A stretch of DNA of 53,196 nucleotides from Prevotella sp. (GTDB lineage Bacteria; Bacteroidota; Bacteroidia; Bacteroidales; Bacteroidaceae), in NCBI GenBank assembly GCA_016285055.1, contig JAEEPZ010000015.1, positions 1-53,196 on the forward strand. The letters are read 5' to 3'. Positions 49,623-53,196 of this stretch are shown here, in pieces. The notes under the pieces are model-generated. The model was not told where the DNA came from. It worked only from the letters and a program-made list of their open reading frames with translations, and ran no database searches. Position 1 is the stretch's first letter, and every line of letters starts with the position of its first letter. Made by a program: the position numbers and the translations under genes.

Positions 49623-51377
49623 TTACCACTGTCCGCAGTTCTGCGTGTAGTGTCCGTTGGAAGCAGCTATCTGCTCGAAGGGCACGGGCAGGTACTCGTT
49701 CTTGTTGGCGGTGAACTGTGAACCGTCGAGGAAGTTCATCTTCTCGCTCTCGGTGCTGTAGAAGCGGTTGAGCACGTTGGCTGCATCGCCCCAGCGCACG
49801 AGGTCGAAGAAACGCTCGCTCTCCATGGCCAGCTCCAGGCGGCGCTCCATCTTGACAATCTTCATGGCCTCGTCCTTGGAATACGAGCCGCTGTACTTGC
49901 CCACTGCAAAGTGCACACCATACTTATTAGGATAGCTCGAGACGACGCTGTTGGTGGCCATGTTGATGGCGCGCTGGCGCACCTGGTTCACCATCGTGAT
50001 GGCCTCGGCGGTCTGTCCCAGCTGTGCCAGTGCCTCGGCACGCATCAGCAGCACGTCGGCATAGCGCAGCACCACGCGGTTCATCGAGCTGGCCCACTGG
50101 TTGTCGCACACGTAGAGGTAGCTGTCGGTCAGAGCGGGGTCAACATTCTGCTTCAGCGAGACGAAGTAACCATACTTGCCACCCGAGCGGCTCCATGTGT
50201 TGGTCTGGCTGATCATGAAGTTGGTGTTGAACATATAGGGAGTGCCCGGTACGCCCACTGTGACGAAGAGGCGCGGGTCGACGGTCTGTGCCGAGCCTAC
50301 GGTGTAGTCGGCAGCGGGAGCATTGTCGAAGATAGGCAGTCCGTCGCTGGTGGTGCGATAGGCATTGACCAGGTTGATGGAGGGCTTGTAGAAGTCGCAG
50401 CCCGAGTCGTGCACCTTGGGTATGCAGGGCACGATGAGTCGGTAAGAGAAGTTCAGGTTGCCCCAGGTGGTGCCGTCGTTGTGCGAGTACTGGATGGCCC
50501 AGAGGCTCTCCTTGCCGTTCTCGTACTGCTCCTCGGGGCGGAAGTTGTTGTGCAGGTCGCTCTCCAGGCCGTAGCCGGCTTTGGTGTAGATGGACAGGTC
50601 GGTGTACTCGACCACCTTCCTCAGGTCCTCTTCGTTGATGGAGGTCACCTGGTTGCTGCTGGCATCGTCCTGACGATAGGCCTTATAGAGGTAGACCTTG
50701 GCTAACATGGCGGCACAGGCAGCCTTCGTGGGGCGTCCCTTGTCGGTCTGCACGGCGGGCAGCACGGCGTAGGCATCCTCCAGGTCGTTGATGATCTGCT
50801 GCCAGCCCTCGTCGTTGGTGTACTCTGTGTTCGACAGATTGTTATAGTCGTCTTCCTGCATGTTGAGCTTGTTGACGAAAGGAATCTTCTTGAAGAGGCG
50901 CTTCAGCTGGAAGTGTCCGTAGGCGCGCAGGAACTTCATCTCGGCTGTGCGCTGCTGTATGGTGCTGTTGCTTTGGTCGGCCTCGGCGAGGATGTCGAGC
51001 GACAGGCTGATGCGCGAGAGGTAGCGGTAGAAGCGGTTCCAGATGTCGTTGTAGGGCCAGTCCTTGGTCATCACGCCGGTGCTCTTCTCCAGGATGTGGA
51101 AAGGCTCGCCGTCGGAGAAGTCTGATCCGCCGACGTAGGCATCGTCGGAGCGTGTGTCGTAGTTCCAGAGCGAGAACGAGGAGTTCATGTCCTCGATGCT
51201 GACCAGGCCGGCGTAGGCCGAAATCAGCACATTGTCGATATACTCAGGGTTCTTCACCTCGTCCTGAGTCAGCGTGGCCTGCGGCACCTGCTCGTCGAGG
51301 AAATCGGAGCAGAAGGTGAGGGCTGCAACGATGTTGCAGCATAGCAGACAGGCGATGAGTTGATATGTTGTTTTCAT
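49623..51377 (-). CDS. susD: SusD/RagB family lipoprotein (second fructan-like locus)
   Basis: A 584-residue SusD homologue from the ATG at 51377; the ATG at 51404 would overlap the end of susC and gives a poorer signal peptide. Lipid site Cys23 sits in ALTFCSDFLDE, with Phe at -1, where small residues are usual. Conserved SusD parts are VVLRYADVLLMRAEALAQLG and MERRLELAMESERFFDLVRWG. Binds oligosaccharide over the SusC pore. Substrate unknown; fructan-like by the company of DUF4960 and GH32-like proteins. Confidence 0.93.
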   Translation of the reverse strand: MKTTYQLIACLLCCNIVAALTFCSDFLDEQVPQATLTQDEVKNPEYIDNVLISAYAGLVSIEDMNSSFSLWNYDTRSDDAYVGGSDFSDGEPFHILEKSTGVMTKDWPYNDIWNRFYRYLSRISLSLDILAEADQSNSTIQQRTAEMKFLRAYGHFQLKRLFKKIPFVNKLNMQEDDYNNLSNTEYTNDEGWQQIINDLEDAYAVLPAVQTDKGRPTKAACAAMLAKVYLYKAYRQDDASSNQVTSINEEDLRKVVEYTDLSIYTKAGYGLESDLHNNFRPEEQYENGKESLWAIQYSHNDGTTWGNLNFSYRLIVPCIPKVHDSGCDFYKPSINLVNAYRTTSDGLPIFDNAPAADYTVGSAQTVDPRLFVTVGVPGTPYMFNTNFMISQTNTWSRSGGKYGYFVSLKQNVDPALTDSYLYVCDNQWASSMNRVVLRYADVLLMRAEALAQLGQTAEAITMVNQVRQRAINMATNSVVSSYPNKYGVHFAVGKYSGSYSKDEAMKIVKMERRLELAMESERFFDLVRWGDAANVLNRFYSTESEKMNFLDGSQFTANKNEYLPVPFEQIAASNGHYTQNCGQW

Positions 51378-51390
51378 GTTTTTGCAGTAT

Positions 51391-53196
51391 TTAGAATGAA
51401 ACATTGAGTCCGAAGGTCAGGTTGAGAGGGATGGGGTAGTTGAATCCGGGGCTCTCGGGGTCAGCGCCTGTAAACTTGCTGCTCTTGATGGTCAGCAGGT
51501 TCTGGGCCGAGGCATAGAGGCGTATGCGGTCTAGGTGCAGCTTGTCGGTCACCGTCTTCGGCATGTTGTAGCCAAACTGTATGGTGCGCAGCTTCACATA
51601 CGATCCGTTCTCTATGAAATAGGATGACACGCGTCCCTCGCGGTTGGTGTCGCTGGTGGTCAGTGCCGGAATGTCGCTGCCGGGGTTGGCCGGGCTCCAT
51701 GCGTCGAGCACACGCACGCCCTTGTTCAGATAAGGCACGTTGATGGCCGAGTTGGCCCAGAAGTCGGTCTGCGACTTGTAGCCGCGGCAGTCAACATCGA
51801 CGCCCTGCACGCCCTGCCAGAACATGGTGAGGTCGAAGTCCTTGTACTGCAGGTAGATGTTCAGGCCCCAGGTGAAGTCGGGCGTCGGGTCGTAGATCCA
51901 GTCCTGGTCGTCCTCGGTCACCATTCCGTCGCCGTTGATGTCCTTATAGCGGATGCGGCCCAGTCCGGCACCTTCCTGTATGGCGTGGTTGTCAATCTCT
52001 GCCTGGCTCTTGAAGATGCCGTCGTAGATGTAGCCCACCTGCGAGAACATGGGATGTCCCACCACGCTCTTCACGCCGTTGCCGCCGTACTTGCCGTTGG
52101 CAGCCACCGTCTCGGGCAGCTTGGTAATCTCGTTCACATATTTGCTGACGTTGCCGCTGATGTCCCACGAGAAGTCGTTGGGCAGACGGTGACGGTAGCC
52201 CACGGTGAGCTCCCAACCGTTGTTCTTCACCTCGCCGGCGTTGATCCACTGTCCGGCGCCCTCGCCCATAGCGGCGATGCCCTCCATGAAGAGCAGGATG
52301 TCGGTGGTCTTCTTGTTGAACCAGTCGAAGGAGCCGTAGACCTCGTTGCCGATGAGGGCAAAGTCGAGACCGATGTTATGCTGTGTGGTGGTCTCCCACT
52401 TGATGTCGTTGTTGCCACGCTGGTTGCGCACATAGCCGTTGTCGAGGTCGTAGCCGCCGTTCTTACCAGTGATGTCGTAGGAGGAGCCGGCCTGTCCGCT
52501 GCCCCAGAGTCCTGTGGATACAACCGACTTATAGAGCGTATAGCGTGCCGTGTTCGAGATTTCCTGGTTACCCGTCTGTCCCCATGAGTAGCGCAGCTTC
52601 AGGTTGTCGAGCCATCCCTTGGTGCCCTCCATGAACTTCTCCTCGCTGATGCGCCAGCCGGCACTGACGGAGGGGAAGGTACCATACTGCTTGTTGGAAC
52701 CGAAACGGCTGGAGCCGTCGCGACGGATGGTGAACGATGCCAGATACTTGTCGTCGTAGGTGTAGTTCACCTTGCCGAAGAACGACAGCAGCGAGAAGCC
52801 CTCGCCGAAGCCCTCGGCCAGCTGACGGCCGGCACCGGCGCTGGGCCACATGTAGTCGGTGTTGAGGATGGCCAGCTCGTAGCGCTTGGCACTGTTCATC
52901 TTATAGTCCTGGCGGTTCACCTCGGTGCCGATCATGGCGTCGCCACGGTGTTTGCCTATCTCGAGGTTGTAGGTGGCTATGGCGTTCCACATCCAGCGCA
53001 TCCAGTGCTCCTGCTTGCCCTCGACGGCGCTGTCGGTGCGCATCACCTTGCCGTTGGCAATGGGGTAGGTGAAGAAGCGCTGCTCCTTCTGCGTGTAGTC
53101 CATGCCGAGGGTGGTGCGAATCATGAAGTTCTTGAAGGGAGTGATGCTCAGGTGAATGTCGCCGAAGGAGCGCCACTGCGAGTATTCGTTGTCCTT
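51391..53196 (-). CDS. susC: SusC/RagA TonB-dependent transporter, C-terminal part (runs off window)
   Basis: The C-terminal 601 residues of a SusC; the frame is open through the window end, so the start, signal peptide, regulatory domain and plug lie outside. Visible barrel signatures include SFFGKVNYTYDDKYLASFTI, RRDGSSRFG, LKLRYSWGQTGNQEI and the final LTFGLNVSF. It precedes susD by 13 bases. It should import the oligosaccharide handled by the second locus. Confidence 0.95.
   Translation of the reverse strand, partial: KDNEYSQWRSFGDIHLSITPFKNFMIRTTLGMDYTQKEQRFFTYPIANGKVMRTDSAVEGKQEHWMRWMWNAIATYNLEIGKHRGDAMIGTEVNRQDYKMNSAKRYELAILNTDYMWPSAGAGRQLAEGFGEGFSLLSFFGKVNYTYDDKYLASFTIRRDGSSRFGSNKQYGTFPSVSAGWRISEEKFMEGTKGWLDNLKLRYSWGQTGNQEISNTARYTLYKSVVSTGLWGSGQAGSSYDITGKNGGYDLDNGYVRNQRGNNDIKWETTTQHNIGLDFALIGNEVYGSFDWFNKKTTDILLFMEGIAAMGEGAGQWINAGEVKNNGWELTVGYRHRLPNDFSWDISGNVSKYVNEITKLPETVAANGKYGGNGVKSVVGHPMFSQVGYIYDGIFKSQAEIDNHAIQEGAGLGRIRYKDINGDGMVTEDDQDWIYDPTPDFTWGLNIYLQYKDFDLTMFWQGVQGVDVDCRGYKSQTDFWANSAINVPYLNKGVRVLDAWSPANPGSDIPALTTSDTNREGRVSSYFIENGSYVKLRTIQFGYNMPKTVTDKLHLDRIRLYASAQNLLTIKSSKFTGADPESPGFNYPIPLNLTFGLNVSF

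Noticed and set aside
1..53196. tRNA, rRNA or known riboswitch
   Set aside because: No cloverleaf, rRNA segment or familiar riboswitch core was noticed by eye on either strand; a covariance scan was not possible.

Overview
The window comes from a member of the Bacteroidota, most likely Prevotellaceae. Evidence: three SusC/SusD pairs, lipoproteins with an acidic stretch after the lipid-bearing Cys (surface export), a hybrid two-component regulator, C-terminal tails like type IX secretion signals, and promoters of the Bacteroidetes type (TTTG or TTGC, 19-21 nt, TAnnTTTG). The DNA is GC-rich, so most genes throw long antisense shadow ORFs, which were left out. Assignment below family level is not possible from this sequence alone.

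Layout. (1) 1-1698: tail of an unknown gene, a repeat element, and dgt (dGTPase) divergent from the next operon. (2) 1699-12173, plus strand: a sodium:solute symporter followed by three large enzymes, a GH78-type rhamnosidase, a probable GH138 alpha-galacturonidase and a probable GH137-GH2 fusion. This set resembles the rhamnogalacturonan-II (RG-II) side-chain enzymes of Bacteroides, here without SusC/SusD. (3) 12369-25780, minus strand: a beta-mannan locus (susC, susD, two surface glycan-binding lipoproteins; then, past a terminator and an inserted Rpn-type nuclease gene, GH26 and GH5 surface mannanases). (4) 26946-29165: a single PL11 rhamnogalacturonan lyase. (5) 29320-45208, minus strand: a fructan locus (regulator, susC, susD, DUF4960 binding protein, two GH32 enzymes, fructose permease, fructokinase), with a plus-strand HicAB toxin-antitoxin pair between the regulator and susC. 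(6) 45490-53196, minus strand: a second susC/susD locus with another DUF4960 protein, a GH32-like protein with an altered nucleophile motif, and a secreted beta-sandwich protein; its susC runs off the window.

How it works together. Outer-membrane SusC/SusD complexes and surface lipoproteins capture mannan and fructan, surface GH26/GH5 and GH32 enzymes cut them, and for fructan the permease and fructokinase carry and phosphorylate the released fructose under control of the periplasmic-sensor regulator. The PL11 lyase and the plus-strand operon point to pectin use as well.

The least ordinary part is the density of short repeats. At least seven families occupy gene borders and several continue in frame into coding sequence: 22-nt-period arrays of palindromes with an AAGGCTT core, several 9-nt tandem arrays, 8-nt arrays on both sides of the permease gene, a GCAGTGGC hairpin family, a GC-rich palindrome family found even in a lipoprotein signal peptide, and a long inverted-repeat element. 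The fructan regulator also appears to lack the ATP-binding kinase domain.
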